The notes: generated from the sequence alone by a model not told the origin. A stretch of 54,485 nt of DNA from Salinicola halimionae (GCF_003206065.1 NZ_PZJQ01000007.1:83655-138139), one strand, 5' to 3'; positions 32,631 through 42,323 are shown, counted from the stretch's first letter. Numbers and translations are program-made.

Positions 32631-35600
32631 GCTTTTGCCTCCGCAGATCGCTTCGCCGTCGCGTGCGCGTGAACCTGCTGGGAGGACCGCAGCAGCGCCT
32701 CCAGAATCGGCTGATAGTGCGCCACGCTCTCGCGGACGCCGCCCGCCGCTTCGAAGGCGTCGAAATCCGGCCATAGCTGACCCAGACTGCCTTCGCGCTG
32801 AATCAGCGACGACATCCCGAAGCCGCCCTCCTCGTACTCCTCCGCCAGACGGTCGCGCCAACTCGCGTCGAGCGATTCGCCCGCCGCCAGCCCCGCAAGC
32901 GCCTCGCGATCGCCCAGGCCCCACAGCATGCTGGCCAACGCACCACTGGCGGGCAGCGGTGCGCACCAGGCGCGCCACCAGGCCCGCAGCCACGACTCCA
33001 GCGACTCGCGAGCTTCGAACGGGGTCAATGCCGGGAACTCGAGCCAGCGGTCCTCGAAGATAGCCGTCCAGCGGCAGGGAAACTCACTACCGGCATTGGC
33101 CAGCAACCAGCGGCCGTAGCCGGAGAACAGCCGATGCGGTTTGCCCAGTTTTTTCCACGGGCCGTTGCCGGCATTCTGGCCCTGACTATCGAAGTGGCCG
33201 AAATGGCTGACCTCCAGGGTTACCAGGCTCAGGCTGCCATCCTGCTCCCGGTAGAGCCCATCGACACGGGATTCCAGCGCCAGCGCCGGGCACTCGTCAG
33301 TGTCGTCGATCGAGAAGCGCAGCATCGACGGCGAGATCGGTTCGCTGTCGGCGATTCGCCGATGCCAGCTCTCCAGCTGGATCTGCAGTCGCTTGAGCGG
33401 GGGCTCGATCAGCGCCAGACCGAAGCCGGCGGCGGGCAGACGCCCAGCCAGCCGCAGCCGATCGGCGACCTGCAGCAGCGGCTCGCCACGGCGGCCGGCA
33501 TCGAGCAGCTCGCGCTTGAGCGTGTGGTCTTCGAGAGCGTCCAGAATGAACGGTTCGCTATCCTCGTCAGGCACCTCCGGATCCTGAAAGCGCACGCCCA
33601 ACCGGCCGAGGTAGACGCTCCAGGGCCGTCGCAGCAGCCGCTGTAGATCGGCCAGGCCCAACGCTTCTGCCGGCAGCGCGACGGAGTCGTACCCTGCGGA
33701 CGAAGCAGCCTGTTCTTCGCACTTTGCAGCCGGTTCTTCGTCCTTGGTAGAGAGGTGCAGCGCCTCCCAACTGGTATCGAAGGTAAAACGTGAATCCTCG
33801 GCCTGGAAATAGCGCCGTGAGAACGGCTGCAGCGGGTGCGTCTCGATCAGTCGCTTCACCAGCGCCGCTTCGTCGCTCGGCGTCGCTGCGCCAGCCTCAC
33901 CTGACGTGATGGCCGGCCGCCAGCCCTGCTCCAGCGTATCGAGCAGTTCGCCGATCAGCACCGAGGGCGGTCGCGGCGTGTTGTCGCGTTGATCGAACCC
34001 GACCCAGGAGAGCGTCAGCCGTTCACGGGCGGAGAGCAGCGCCTCGAGCAGCAGATAGCGGTCGTCGTCGCGGCGCGAGCGGTCTCCCGGCCGCGGCCGC
34101 TGCGCCATCAGGTCGAAATCCTGAGGCTGGCGTGTTCGCGGGTAGGCACCGTCGTTCATTCCCAGCAGATAGACCTGCCGGAAGGGAATGGCACGCATCG
34201 GCATCAGCGTGGCGAAGTTGACCTTGCCGGCCAGGAAGCGCTGGGCCAGCCCGCCATCGTCGAGTTCGGCGCGGAGCGCATCGCGCACCACGGCGAGGCC
34301 GATCGGCTGGGTGAAGGATGCCAGCTCACAGCTCTGCTGCCAGCGACTGAGCGATTGATCCACCCGCGCCAGCACGTCGTGCTCATCCAGCGCCGTGGGT
34401 GCAAACAGCGCATCCATCAGCTCGCGCAGTCGCGTCAGCCACGCTTCCGGCGTGCCGGCGTGACTCAACGCTTCGCACTGGGCGGCCATCACCTGCATCA
34501 GCTCGGCCAGGCGCCCGGCGAGATCCGCTTCCAACCCGCCAACCTCGTCGTAGGGCACGATACCGTCGAACTGCCACGCGCTGTCGACAGACGTACCGTT
34601 CGGTACTTGCGGCCCAGCGGATCGCCCCGGCGGCATCGGGCCGGTCGATGGCAAAGCTCCGGTGGATGGCAGCGCTCCGGTGGAATACCCCAGCAGCATG
34701 CGCTCGAGCCCGAAGGCCCAGCTGTTCTCATGCAGCCCGGGGAAACCGAGCGACTCGCGGTGGGCGCCGGACAGACCCCAGCGCACGCCGCTTTCCGCCA
34801 GCCACTGCCGCAGGCGCGGCAATTCCGACTCCTCGATGGCAAAGCGCGACCGGAATGCCGGCACGTCGAGCGCATCGAGCAGCTCGCTGACCCCCAGCCG
34901 CCGTTCGGGGAGCTCCAGCAACGACAGTATCAACACCATCATCGGATGCGCCTCACTGGCGACCTGATCGGCGATGGTGAACGGAATATGGCGGGGGTCG
35001 TTCGGCGGCACCTGGCCAAAGACGGCTTCGATATACGGCGCGTAAACGTCGATTTCCGGCACCATGACCAGGATGTCCCGCGGCCGAAGCGGCGTGCCCT
35101 GGCCACTGGCTTCCTCGAACGCCGCCAGCAGCCGATCGTGCAGCACTTCCACTTCACGCAGCGGCGAGTGCACGCTGTAGAGCGACAGCGAGGCATCGTC
35201 TTCGGCGATCTCTCGCTTGGCGCCGGTTTCGCGGGTCCGCTCGCCGGGGTGCTTGAGATCCAGGATATCCTGCTGCAACTGATTGAGCAGCGGCGCCTGC
35301 TCGGCCGGGAATTCGTCGTCCGGCGCGGGATCGCGGAACAGGTCGGTTTCGACATCGAAGCCGCCATCCTGGCTCTCGAACTCGTAGAGACCGACGATGA
35401 AATCCCGCCCCTGGGCGCCCCAAGCCGCCAGCAGCGGATTGGCTTGAAGATGCAGCGCCTCCTCGTCCAGTGCCTCGAGCCATGGCGCCTCCGGGTGACG
35501 GGATTGCTGACGCGCCACGGCGTCGGCCGAGAGCCGCCCGGCACGTTTGATCGCTTCCCGGTCGGAGATGATGTCGCCCCAGTAGTGCCGGCAAGGATTG

Positions 35601-36418
35601 GTGATCATCAGGAACACGTCGATGACACCGGAGAGCGCGTGCAGCGCCTCGAGCGTCTGTGCTGGTAGCGTTGAAATACCGAACACGAAAACTCTTGGCG
35701 GTAATGCCTTGGGGCAGCTCTCCAACGCCCTGGCGGCACGCAGGAAACGCCCGTGCAGATTGGCGCGGTGGAAGGCGCGTTCGTCGGGGTCGGCATCGGC
35801 GATCAGCGCTCGCCACAGCGCCGGCTGCCAGCGCTGATCCGCAGGCAGATCTTTCGGCGAGTCCTCCCCCGCCTCCCAGGCCGCCAGCCAGTCGGGGCGG
35901 TAGTTGAGGTACTGATCGAACAGGTCGGCCAGTCGCACCGCCAGTTGCCAACGCTTGCGCTCGGCCTGCTCGGCGGCCTGGCGCTGCACCAACCCATGCG
36001 TCGGCGACGCCCGTCCAGGGCTTGCATCCTCACGTTCAGTATCCAGATAGTGCGCGAGCGGCGCGAAAGTGACCGGATCCCGAACGATCTCGCCTTCCAG
36101 CAGCCGCAGGATGCGCCACGCCAGCGGTCTCTTGTCGAACGGCGAATGCAGCGGAATCGATTGACGCTCCTCCGCCGGCCCGGCTTGCTCGAGCACTGCA
36201 CGATAGGCCCGCCAGACGAAGCTCGATGGCAGCGGGAAATCCACCGACGCCGCAATGCCGTCCGCTTCCGCCAGTGACAGCCGCAGCCACTGCGCCATAC
36301 CGTTGGACTGCACCAGGAAAGTTTCCGGCGTCAGCGGAGGCAACCGGTGACGCTTTATCAGCGCCAGTGCCAGATCGTGCAGGTCTTCGAGGTGATTGGC
36401 ATGCAGGACGCTGAACAT
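32627..36418 (-). CDS. recC: Exodeoxyribonuclease V gamma subunit
   Basis: Chi-recognition and scaffold subunit of RecBCD, 1263 residues (E. coli 1122). The N-terminus MFSVLHANHLEDLHDLA and PLTPETFLVQSNGMAQWLRLSLAE are family hallmarks, as are VFGISTLPAQTLEALHAL, DILVMVPEIDVYAPYIEAVFG, VGWG-type ESGVRWGLSGAHR, and FATLMPMRAIPFRQVYLLGMNDGAYPR. An insertion near residue 580-600 consists of the duplicated unit STGALP (18-bp repeats, 34647-34682), a likely surface loop. GGGAGAG precedes the ATG. It is the first gene of a recC-recB-recD-creatininase operon. ptrA, which lies between recC and recB in E. coli, is absent. Confidence 0.96.
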   Translation of the reverse strand: MFSVLHANHLEDLHDLALALIKRHRLPPLTPETFLVQSNGMAQWLRLSLAEADGIAASVDFPLPSSFVWRAYRAVLEQAGPAEERQSIPLHSPFDKRPLAWRILRLLEGEIVRDPVTFAPLAHYLDTEREDASPGRASPTHGLVQRQAAEQAERKRWQLAVRLADLFDQYLNYRPDWLAAWEAGEDSPKDLPADQRWQPALWRALIADADPDERAFHRANLHGRFLRAARALESCPKALPPRVFVFGISTLPAQTLEALHALSGVIDVFLMITNPCRHYWGDIISDREAIKRAGRLSADAVARQQSRHPEAPWLEALDEEALHLQANPLLAAWGAQGRDFIVGLYEFESQDGGFDVETDLFRDPAPDDEFPAEQAPLLNQLQQDILDLKHPGERTRETGAKREIAEDDASLSLYSVHSPLREVEVLHDRLLAAFEEASGQGTPLRPRDILVMVPEIDVYAPYIEAVFGQVPPNDPRHIPFTIADQVASEAHPMMVLILSLLELPERRLGVSELLDALDVPAFRSRFAIEESELPRLRQWLAESGVRWGLSGAHRESLGFPGLHENSWAFGLERMLLGYSTGALPSTGALPSTGPMPPGRSAGPQVPNGTSVDSAWQFDGIVPYDEVGGLEADLAGRLAELMQVMAAQCEALSHAGTPEAWLTRLRELMDALFAPTALDEHDVLARVDQSLSRWQQSCELASFTQPIGLAVVRDALRAELDDGGLAQRFLAGKVNFATLMPMRAIPFRQVYLLGMNDGAYPRTRQPQDFDLMAQRPRPGDRSRRDDDRYLLLEALLSARERLTLSWVGFDQRDNTPRPPSVLIGELLDTLEQGWRPAITSGEAGAATPSDEAALVKRLIETHPLQPFSRRYFQAEDSRFTFDTSWEALHLSTKDEEPAAKCEEQAASSAGYDSVALPAEALGLADLQRLLRRPWSVYLGRLGVRFQDPEVPDEDSEPFILDALEDHTLKRELLDAGRRGEPLLQVADRLRLAGRLPAAGFGLALIEPPLKRLQIQLESWHRRIADSEPISPSMLRFSIDDTDECPALALESRVDGLYREQDGSLSLVTLEVSHFGHFDSQGQNAGNGPWKKLGKPHRLFSGYGRWLLANAGSEFPCRWTAIFEDRWLEFPALTPFEARESLESWLRAWWRAWCAPLPASGALASMLWGLGDREALAGLAAGESLDASWRDRLAEEYEEGGFGMSSLIQREGSLGQLWPDFDAFEAAGGVRESVAHYQPILEALLRSSQQVHAHATAKRSAEAKA
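34647..34682. repeat. 18-bp in-frame tandem repeat inside recC
   Basis: Two units, 34647-34664 and 34665-34682, differ at two of 18 positions and encode the hexapeptide STGALP. A partial third copy continues as STGPMP. They form an extension of a variable loop of RecC. Confidence 0.9.
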
Positions 36419-36586
36419 CCGCTCTCCCGGGTTCTGGAGTCGATGAGGATAAAGATCGTGCCATCCTACCGTGGTGGACGGCGACGATCATCCGGAGGCT
36501 GTGGCAAGATATGACAACCTCATGACAGCCTTATCGTTGCCGCCTCGTCGCCGCCAAGGCAAAACTCCGAGTGAAAAGGATTCACG

Positions 36587-37429
36587 TTGACGACAACCGT
36601 CTTTCTAGCCGTACTCGCTGGCGCCCTCATGCATGCCAGCTGGAACGCGCTGGTCAAGGTAGGGCTGGACCGGTTGCTGAGCATCTCGCTGATTCAGGCC
36701 GCCTGCGCGGTCATCGCTCTCGCCGCGGTTGCCTTCGTGCCGCTGCCCCAGCGCGATGCATGGCTCTGGCTGGCTGGCTCGGCCGTTTTGCATATCGGCT
36801 ATAACGTGTTTCTGGCTCGCGCCTATCGGGTCGGCGATCTCGGTCAGATCTACCCGATCGCCCGCGGTTGTGCGCCCTTGCTGGTCACCGTGATCAGCGT
36901 CTTTGCCCTCAGCGAGCACCCTTCCTGGCTCGGTTATCTGGGTATCGCGGTGTTGGTGCTGGGCATCTTGTGCATGGCATTCCGTGGAGGTAAAGGGCCG
37001 CGTCTGGAACGCGCATCGCTGATCAATGCGCTGACGACCTCGGCTTTCATCGCAGCTTATACCCTGGCCGACGGCAGCGGCGCCCGGACCAACGGAGATG
37101 CCATCGGCTATGTGATCTGGCTGTTCCTGCTCGACGGCTTCGGCATGCTGCTGGTACTGGTAGCCATGCGTGGCGTTCGCGTCCTGCCTGAGCTGACCCG
37201 CCATTGGCGAGTGGGTCTAATCGGCGGCGCGCTCTCCATCGGCGCTTATGGCATTACCATCTGGGCCATGACCCAGGCCCCGATCGCGCTGGTCGCCGCG
37301 CTCCGCGAAACCAGCGTCCTTTTCGCCATCGCCATTGGCGTCGTCTGGCTGAAGGAACCGCTGCGGCGTGAACGCCTTTTGGCTGCCGGACTGATTCTGG
37401 GTGGCGTCATTCTGACGCATTGGGGATGA
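36587..37429 (+). CDS. EamA/DMT-family permease
   Basis: Ten-helix drug/metabolite transporter-type membrane protein, 280 residues, with two EamA repeats (residues about 1-130 and 145-280). Typical features: GALMHASWNALVK in helix 1, ARAYRVGDLGQIYPIARGCAPLLV, and in the second repeat AQAPIALVAALRETSVLFAIAIGVVWLKEPLRRERLLAAGLIL. The start is TTG 36587 preceded by AAAAGGA. An ATG-led alternative is lacking. It is divergent from recC. Substrate unknown; probably amino acids or other small solutes. Confidence 0.85.
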   Translation: MTTTVFLAVLAGALMHASWNALVKVGLDRLLSISLIQAACAVIALAAVAFVPLPQRDAWLWLAGSAVLHIGYNVFLARAYRVGDLGQIYPIARGCAPLLVTVISVFALSEHPSWLGYLGIAVLVLGILCMAFRGGKGPRLERASLINALTTSAFIAAYTLADGSGARTNGDAIGYVIWLFLLDGFGMLLVLVAMRGVRVLPELTRHWRVGLIGGALSIGAYGITIWAMTQAPIALVAALRETSVLFAIAIGVVWLKEPLRRERLLAAGLILGGVILTHWG

Positions 37430-37571
37430 CTGTCATACCACGACAGGACTGCTAGGCTTAAGGGAGCTGAGCCACCGCTCGGCCAACGCCGTTTCCTCGT
37501 CTTGCGGCGCGCAATTGACGCTCACTCAGACGAAAGCCACCAAGGCGACAGCGATCGGCAAGGAGCCCATT

Positions 37572-38576
37572 TTGTCTCTCACTGCTCCACCCCACGCCAC
37601 CAACGCCGACGGTCAGGCGCGCAAGGTTGGCGTCGAGCTCGAATTTGCCGGGGTCGGTCCGATTCAGGCCGCGCGCCTGGTCGAGATGACCTTCGGGGGT
37701 CACGTCGAGCAGCATAGCGCCCATCGGCTGACCGTAACGGGCACTCCATGGGGCAATTTTCATGTCGAGCTGGACAGCAAGTATGTCCACCCCGATGAGC
37801 AGATACTCGACCGCATTCGTTCCACCGACGGCCAACCACCGGGAATCGGCGAGCATCTTCGTGCCAGCGTGCACAGCCGCACTCGCGAATGGCTGGGGGA
37901 CATGGTGGCAGGCCTGGTGCCGACCGAAATCGTCTGCCCACCGATCCCCTGGGATGAGCTGGCACAGTTGGACGAGCTGTTCGTCGCCCTGCGTAGCCAT
38001 GGCGCCCAGGGAACCGATGCCAGCCTGTTTTATGGCTTCGGACTCCACCTGAATCCGGAAATTCCGTCGCCGAATGTCGAGAGCGTCCTGGCCCATCTTC
38101 GGGCGTATCTGATTCTGGCCGACTGGCTACGGGACGATATCGTGGTCGACGTGACGCGGGACATGCTGCCGCATACCCAGCCCTTCCACAGCGACTACAC
38201 GCGGAAGGTACTGGCACCGGACTATCATCCCACGGTAAAGACGTTGATCGACGACTACCTGGTCGCCAACCCGACGCGTAACCGTGAGCTGGATCTGTTG
38301 CCACTGTTTTCCTGGCTAATGCCGGATCATCCTAACGAGCTGCTGCGAGAGACGCTGGTCAAGCCGCGTCCGACTTATCATTATCGGCTGCCTAACGCGG
38401 CGCTCTCCGATTCGGAATGGGGCGTGGTCGTGGAGTGGAACCGATGGGCGGAGGTCGAGCGGCTCGCCGCCGATCCAGATCGACTGGCCGAGCGCGGCGC
38501 CGCCTATCGCGAGCACCTTGCGCAGCCAACCCTCAGCCGCTGGCTCGACTCCCTTCGCCACTGGATGCGTCATTGA
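37572..38576 (+). CDS. Amidoligase-family enzyme (glutamine-synthetase-like fold)
   Basis: Member of the putative amidoligase family, a carboxylate-amine ligase with a glutamine-synthetase/GCS-like fold, 334 residues. KVGVELEFAGVG near the N-terminus (Glu22 and Glu24) matches the metal/ATP-binding strand, followed by HVELDSKYVHPD, LFYGFGLHLNPEIPS and RDMLPHTQPFHSDYTRKVL. TTG 37572 is preferred: GGAG six bases upstream and a family-like N-terminus. A TTG at 37515 would add 19 residues. Its stop overlaps the start of a class-I glutamine amidotransferase. The pair is conserved in bacteria and predicted to make and cleave an unknown gamma-glutamyl or amino-acid conjugate. Its product is unknown. 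Confidence 0.82.
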   Translation: MSLTAPPHATNADGQARKVGVELEFAGVGPIQAARLVEMTFGGHVEQHSAHRLTVTGTPWGNFHVELDSKYVHPDEQILDRIRSTDGQPPGIGEHLRASVHSRTREWLGDMVAGLVPTEIVCPPIPWDELAQLDELFVALRSHGAQGTDASLFYGFGLHLNPEIPSPNVESVLAHLRAYLILADWLRDDIVVDVTRDMLPHTQPFHSDYTRKVLAPDYHPTVKTLIDDYLVANPTRNRELDLLPLFSWLMPDHPNELLRETLVKPRPTYHYRLPNAALSDSEWGVVVEWNRWAEVERLAADPDRLAERGAAYREHLAQPTLSRWLDSLRHWMRH

Positions 38577-39304
38577 TGGACTCTGCGAAACGTTCGGGAA
38601 CAGACGTCAAATCGCGCCAGACACGCCCGGTAATCGGGATCACCACGTCGGATCACAAGAGTCTTCTTGCCTGGTGGTGCGACTGGCTCTCGGTCTGGCG
38701 CGCGGGAGGAAAGCCACTACGTATCTCGCCGTCCCGTCCGCTGACACAGGCAGTGGATGGCCTGGTCATCGGTGGTGGTGACGACATCGGCGCTCAGCGC
38801 TACGGTGGCGAAGTGCAGCTGGATGTTCGTATCGATCCGGCTCGCGACGAACTCGAACTCGATCTACTCGGACACTATCTGCCGTCGCGTTTGCCGATAC
38901 TGGGGATCTGCCGCGGCGCACAGATGATCAACATCCACTGCGGCGGCAGCCTGATCGAAGATATTCAGACGACTTACAGCCATATCAAGAATCGGCGCAT
39001 GGTCCTGCCTCGCAAGCGAATCGAGATCGAGCCGTTCAGTCAGTTGGCCGACATACTCAACCGCCGCTACTGTCATGTGAACAGCCTCCACCATCAGGCC
39101 GTGGACCGACCGGGAAATGGCCTGAAAGTGGTCGCCCACGACCGCGACGATCTCGTGCAAGCTATCGAAGGCGAACGACACCCATTTTTGATTGGTGTGC
39201 AGTGGCACCCGGAATTTCTGCTCTTCAGTCGCTCCCAGCAGCGCCTGATCCGAGCGCTGGTAGAGGCGGCTCGACAGCAGCGTCAAGCGGTCAGTACGGA
39301 GTGA
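38576..39304 (+). CDS. Class-I glutamine amidotransferase-like peptidase (C26, gamma-glutamyl hydrolase type)
   Basis: 242-residue PuuD-like hydrolase. The N-terminus RPVIGITTSD, the turn DGLVIGGGDDIGAQRYGG, nucleophile Cys112 in LGICRGAQMINI, CHVNSLHHQAVD, and His211/Glu213 in GVQWHPEF give a complete catalytic triad. It normally hydrolyses gamma-glutamyl amides. Its ATG (38576) shares one base with the stop of the amidoligase gene, so both are made together. The pairing suggests removal of gamma-glutamyl or other acyl groups from the amidoligase product. Confidence 0.88.
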   Translation: MDSAKRSGTDVKSRQTRPVIGITTSDHKSLLAWWCDWLSVWRAGGKPLRISPSRPLTQAVDGLVIGGGDDIGAQRYGGEVQLDVRIDPARDELELDLLGHYLPSRLPILGICRGAQMINIHCGGSLIEDIQTTYSHIKNRRMVLPRKRIEIEPFSQLADILNRRYCHVNSLHHQAVDRPGNGLKVVAHDRDDLVQAIEGERHPFLIGVQWHPEFLLFSRSQQRLIRALVEAARQQRQAVSTE

Positions 39305-39337
39305 AGACGCTGCTGCGCGGATGACATTGACGAACCC

Positions 39338-40645
39338 TCAGGACGGCATCACCGCCAACCTCCGTCCTGCCGGCGAGCGCAACAGAAACAGGCCGATGAC
39401 GATGCCCATCACCGCCAGCGCCGCGACGTAGATCGCCGGCGACATGGGGTACCAGCGCATCAGCGTAGTGACGATGATTGGCGTGAAACCACCGAAGAGT
39501 GCGTAGGCGACGTTGTAGGAGAACGAGAGCCCGCTGAAACGCACCGCCGCGGGGAAGGCCTTGACCGCAATCGCCGGTATCGCGCCGGTGATACCCACCG
39601 CAAAACCGGCCAGTGCGTAGAGCGGCATCAACTGCTCGGGGCGGTGGCCGACCACGCTCATCATCAGCCAGTAACTCGCGCCCAGCAGCGCACTCCACCC
39701 CACCAGCGTCGCCCCGCTACCGAAACGATCGGCACACCAGCCGGCGACCACGCAGCCGACGATCAGACACAGAATCGCCACCACGTTGGCGAGCGAGGCG
39801 TCGAGCCCGGCGTACTGCGCCGCCAGCAGCGGCGGCGTCATCAGCATGACGACGACGATGGCTGCGGTCAGAATCCAGCTCACCGCCATGGCCAGCAGTA
39901 CCCCGCCCAAGTGATCGCGAAGTACCGTCTTGACCGGCAGTCCGGCCGCCAGGGCTCGGCGCTTGCGCATTTCGGCGAAGACCGGGGTTTCACTCAGCCA
40001 GCGGCGCAGGTAGACCGCGATGAGTCCGAACGCGCCACCGAGCAGAAACGGTATGCGCCAGGCGCCGCTCGCCAGTTCTGGCGCAGAGAAGTGCGATTTC
40101 ATCACCGCCGCCACCAGCGAGCCGATCAGAATTCCCGCTGCGAGTCCGGCCGATAGCGTGCCGCAGGCAAGGCCGACGTGACGACGTTGGACATGCTCGG
40201 TGACGAATACCCAGGCGCCGGGTACCTCGCCACCCACGGCGGCACCCTGCAGCATGCGCAGCAGGACCAGTATCAGCGGCGCCAGGTAGCCGATAGATTG
40301 GTAGGTCGGAAGACAGCCGATCGCCAACGTGGGCAGCGCCATCAGCAGGATCGACAGCGTGAACATGCGCTTGCGCCCCAGCAGGTCGCCGAAGTGCGCC
40401 ATCACAATGCCGCCCAGCGGCCTGACCAGGTAGCCGGCGGCGAAGATGCCGAAAGTCTGGATCTGGCGCAGCCATTCCGGCATGTCCGGCGGGAAGAACA
40501 GCTGCCCGATGACCGTGGCGAAGTAGACGAAGATGATGAAGTCGTAGAATTCCAGCGCGCCGCCAAGTGCGGACAGCGACAGCGTCTTGACGTCGCCACG
40601 GGAGATCGGACGCGACGACTCGGACGAGGTGGGGTCGTGAGACAT
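39338..40645 (-). CDS. MHS-family MFS metabolite:H+ symporter (copy 1)
   Basis: 12-helix major-facilitator protein of the metabolite:H+ symporter type (ProP/KgtP/citrate-like), 435 residues. N-terminal ALGGALEFYDFIIFVYFATVIG, the loop 2-3 motif AHFGDLLGRKRMF, and LLRMLQGAAVGGEVPGAW are family marks. It is closely similar to the next gene upstream (same length, same motifs), so they are tandem paralogues. A ribosome site GGAAG precedes ATG 40645. A strong terminator hairpin (40663-40684) lies directly upstream. Substrate probably an organic acid or osmolyte. Confidence 0.9.
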   Translation of the reverse strand: MSHDPTSSESSRPISRGDVKTLSLSALGGALEFYDFIIFVYFATVIGQLFFPPDMPEWLRQIQTFGIFAAGYLVRPLGGIVMAHFGDLLGRKRMFTLSILLMALPTLAIGCLPTYQSIGYLAPLILVLLRMLQGAAVGGEVPGAWVFVTEHVQRRHVGLACGTLSAGLAAGILIGSLVAAVMKSHFSAPELASGAWRIPFLLGGAFGLIAVYLRRWLSETPVFAEMRKRRALAAGLPVKTVLRDHLGGVLLAMAVSWILTAAIVVVMLMTPPLLAAQYAGLDASLANVVAILCLIVGCVVAGWCADRFGSGATLVGWSALLGASYWLMMSVVGHRPEQLMPLYALAGFAVGITGAIPAIAVKAFPAAVRFSGLSFSYNVAYALFGGFTPIIVTTLMRWYPMSPAIYVAALAVMGIVIGLFLLRSPAGRRLAVMPS

Positions 40646-40662
40646 AGTGATCTTCCAAAAAG

Positions 40663-40684
40663 GACGGCACCCGAAGGTGCCGTC
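40663..40684 (-). terminator. Rho-independent terminator with UUCG tetraloop between the two MFS genes
   Basis: Minus strand: arms GACGGCACC and GGTGCCGTC, perfectly paired around TTCG, followed by CTTTTT. It ends the transcript of the upstream MFS gene and stands only 18 bp before the start of copy 1, so it could also control copy 1 by read-through. Confidence 0.92.
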
Positions 40685-40756
40685 GCGATCATTCCGTAGC
40701 GGAACTGCCGAGATCGAAACTCGCTAGTCAGCGCGGTTCGGAACTCGAGACGCGGT

Positions 40757-42064
40757 TCAGTGCTGCATCAATGCCAGACGTTGTCCGTTCGGCGCGCGCA
40801 ACAGGAAGATACCGATGACGACGCCGAGTGCCGACAACGCGGCGATATAGTACGCCGGGGCCGCGGGATGGCTCGCCATCAGCGTCGAGACCACCACCGG
40901 CGTGAACCCGCCGAAGATCGCATAGGCAACGTTGTAGGAGAACGAAAGCCCGGAAAAGCGCACCGCCGCCGGAAACGACTTGACCGCGATGGTCGGGACG
41001 ACGCCGACGATGCCCACGCCGAAACCGGCCAGGCAGTAGAGCAGCATCAGCTGGTCGGGATGGGTCGGCACCGTGTGCATCATGATCCAGTAGGTAATCC
41101 CCAGCAGCAGGCTCCATAGAATGATCGTGATGCCGCTGCCGATGCGATCGCAGCACCACCCCGAGACCACGCAACCGATGATCACGCAGACGATCGCCCA
41201 GACGTTGGCCAGCGAGGCATCGATGCCGTAGACCGCTTGCAGCAGGCTGGGCGTCATCAGGACGACCACTACCACGGCGCCGGTGAGAATCCAGGTGACC
41301 GCCATCGACAGCACCACACTGTCCAGATGCCGACTCAGCACACGCTTGACCGGCAGCCCGTCGGAAAGCGCCTTCTTGGCGCGCATCTCGGCGAATACCG
41401 GGGTCTCTTCCAGGTAACGACGCAGATACACCGCCAGAAACCCGAAGACGCCACCGATCAGGAACGGGACGCGCCAGCCGTATGCGCTCATCTCTTCAGG
41501 GGTGTAATAGGACTTCAGAAATGCCGAGATGATCGAGCCGATCAGAATGCCGGCCACCAGCCCGGAGGCAAGCGTGCCACAGGCGAGGCCAACGTCCTTG
41601 CGTGACACGTGCTCGGTGACGAAGACCCAGGCGCCCGGAACTTCACCGCCCACCGCAGCGCCCTGCAGGATGCGCATCAACACCAGCAGCAGTGGCGCCA
41701 GGTAGCCGATGGTCTCGTAGGTCGGCAGACAGCCGATCAACAGCGTTGGTACCGACATCAGGAAGATCGACAGCGTGAACATGCGCTTGCGACCCAGCAG
41801 ATCACCGAAGTGCGCCATGATGATGCCGCCCAATGGACGCGCCAGATAGCCCGCGGCAAAAATGCCGTAGGTCTGGATCATCCGCAGCCATTCCGGCATG
41901 TCAGGCGGAAAGAACAGATGCCCGATCACCGTGGCGAAATAGACGAATATGATGAAGTCGTAGAATTCCAGCGCACCGCCCAGGGCGGAGAGCGACAGGA
42001 TCTTGATGTCACCGCGTGACAGCGGACGCGAGGGAGCCGCATCGTATTGGGGTGCGTTAGCCAT
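40757..42064 (-). CDS. MHS-family MFS metabolite:H+ symporter (copy 2)
   Basis: Paralogue of the next gene downstream, 435 residues from ATG 42064, exactly the same length. It shares ALGGALEFYDFIIFVYFATVIG, AHFGDLLGRKRMF, GCLPTYETIGYLAPLLLVL (copy 1: GCLPTYQSIGYLAPLILVL) and AVKSFPAAVRFSGLSFSYNVAYAIFGGFTP. An upstream frame to 42172 is not supported. Substrate unknown. The duplicate suggests two related substrates or differing control. It ends at the terminator 40663-40684. Confidence 0.9.
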   Translation of the reverse strand: MANAPQYDAAPSRPLSRGDIKILSLSALGGALEFYDFIIFVYFATVIGHLFFPPDMPEWLRMIQTYGIFAAGYLARPLGGIIMAHFGDLLGRKRMFTLSIFLMSVPTLLIGCLPTYETIGYLAPLLLVLMRILQGAAVGGEVPGAWVFVTEHVSRKDVGLACGTLASGLVAGILIGSIISAFLKSYYTPEEMSAYGWRVPFLIGGVFGFLAVYLRRYLEETPVFAEMRAKKALSDGLPVKRVLSRHLDSVVLSMAVTWILTGAVVVVVLMTPSLLQAVYGIDASLANVWAIVCVIIGCVVSGWCCDRIGSGITIILWSLLLGITYWIMMHTVPTHPDQLMLLYCLAGFGVGIVGVVPTIAVKSFPAAVRFSGLSFSYNVAYAIFGGFTPVVVSTLMASHPAAPAYYIAALSALGVVIGIFLLRAPNGQRLALMQH

Positions 42065-42283
42065 GGCCGTGTTCTTTTTTCTGAGGCGTTGAAACGTACG
42101 TGTCCAGTAGCCAACGTGCTTCACGGAAGCTCGACAGAGGGCGTCATCCGCCGCACGAAGGGGAAACGACATTACCAGACTTTATAAGTTCCGTCAGTGT
42201 GGTGTCGTCAAGCGTCGAATGCCGGGAGAACAGGCTTCGGAACGGGAGTTTCGAGCGCAGAAATTAAAGAATCCGCACAAAAA

Positions 42284-42304
42284 AACCGGCCACGTGGGCC
42301 GGTT
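42284..42304 (-). terminator. Rho-independent terminator of osmC
   Basis: Minus strand arms ACCGGCC (42297-42303) and GGCCGGT (42285-42291) around a short loop, followed by a run of T (seven or eight). It lies 20 bp after the osmC stop. Confidence 0.93.
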
Positions 42305-42323
42305 ATCGAACTCACCAGATGCC

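Noticed and set aside
32631-32993. N-terminal extension of recB
   Set aside because: It lies inside recC in another frame, is Gly/Arg-rich without RecB similarity, and the ATGA overlap gives a proper start at 32630.
33989-35668. 559-codon plus-strand frame opposite recC
   Set aside because: Antisense shadow of recC; composition is not protein-like and no family motif is present.
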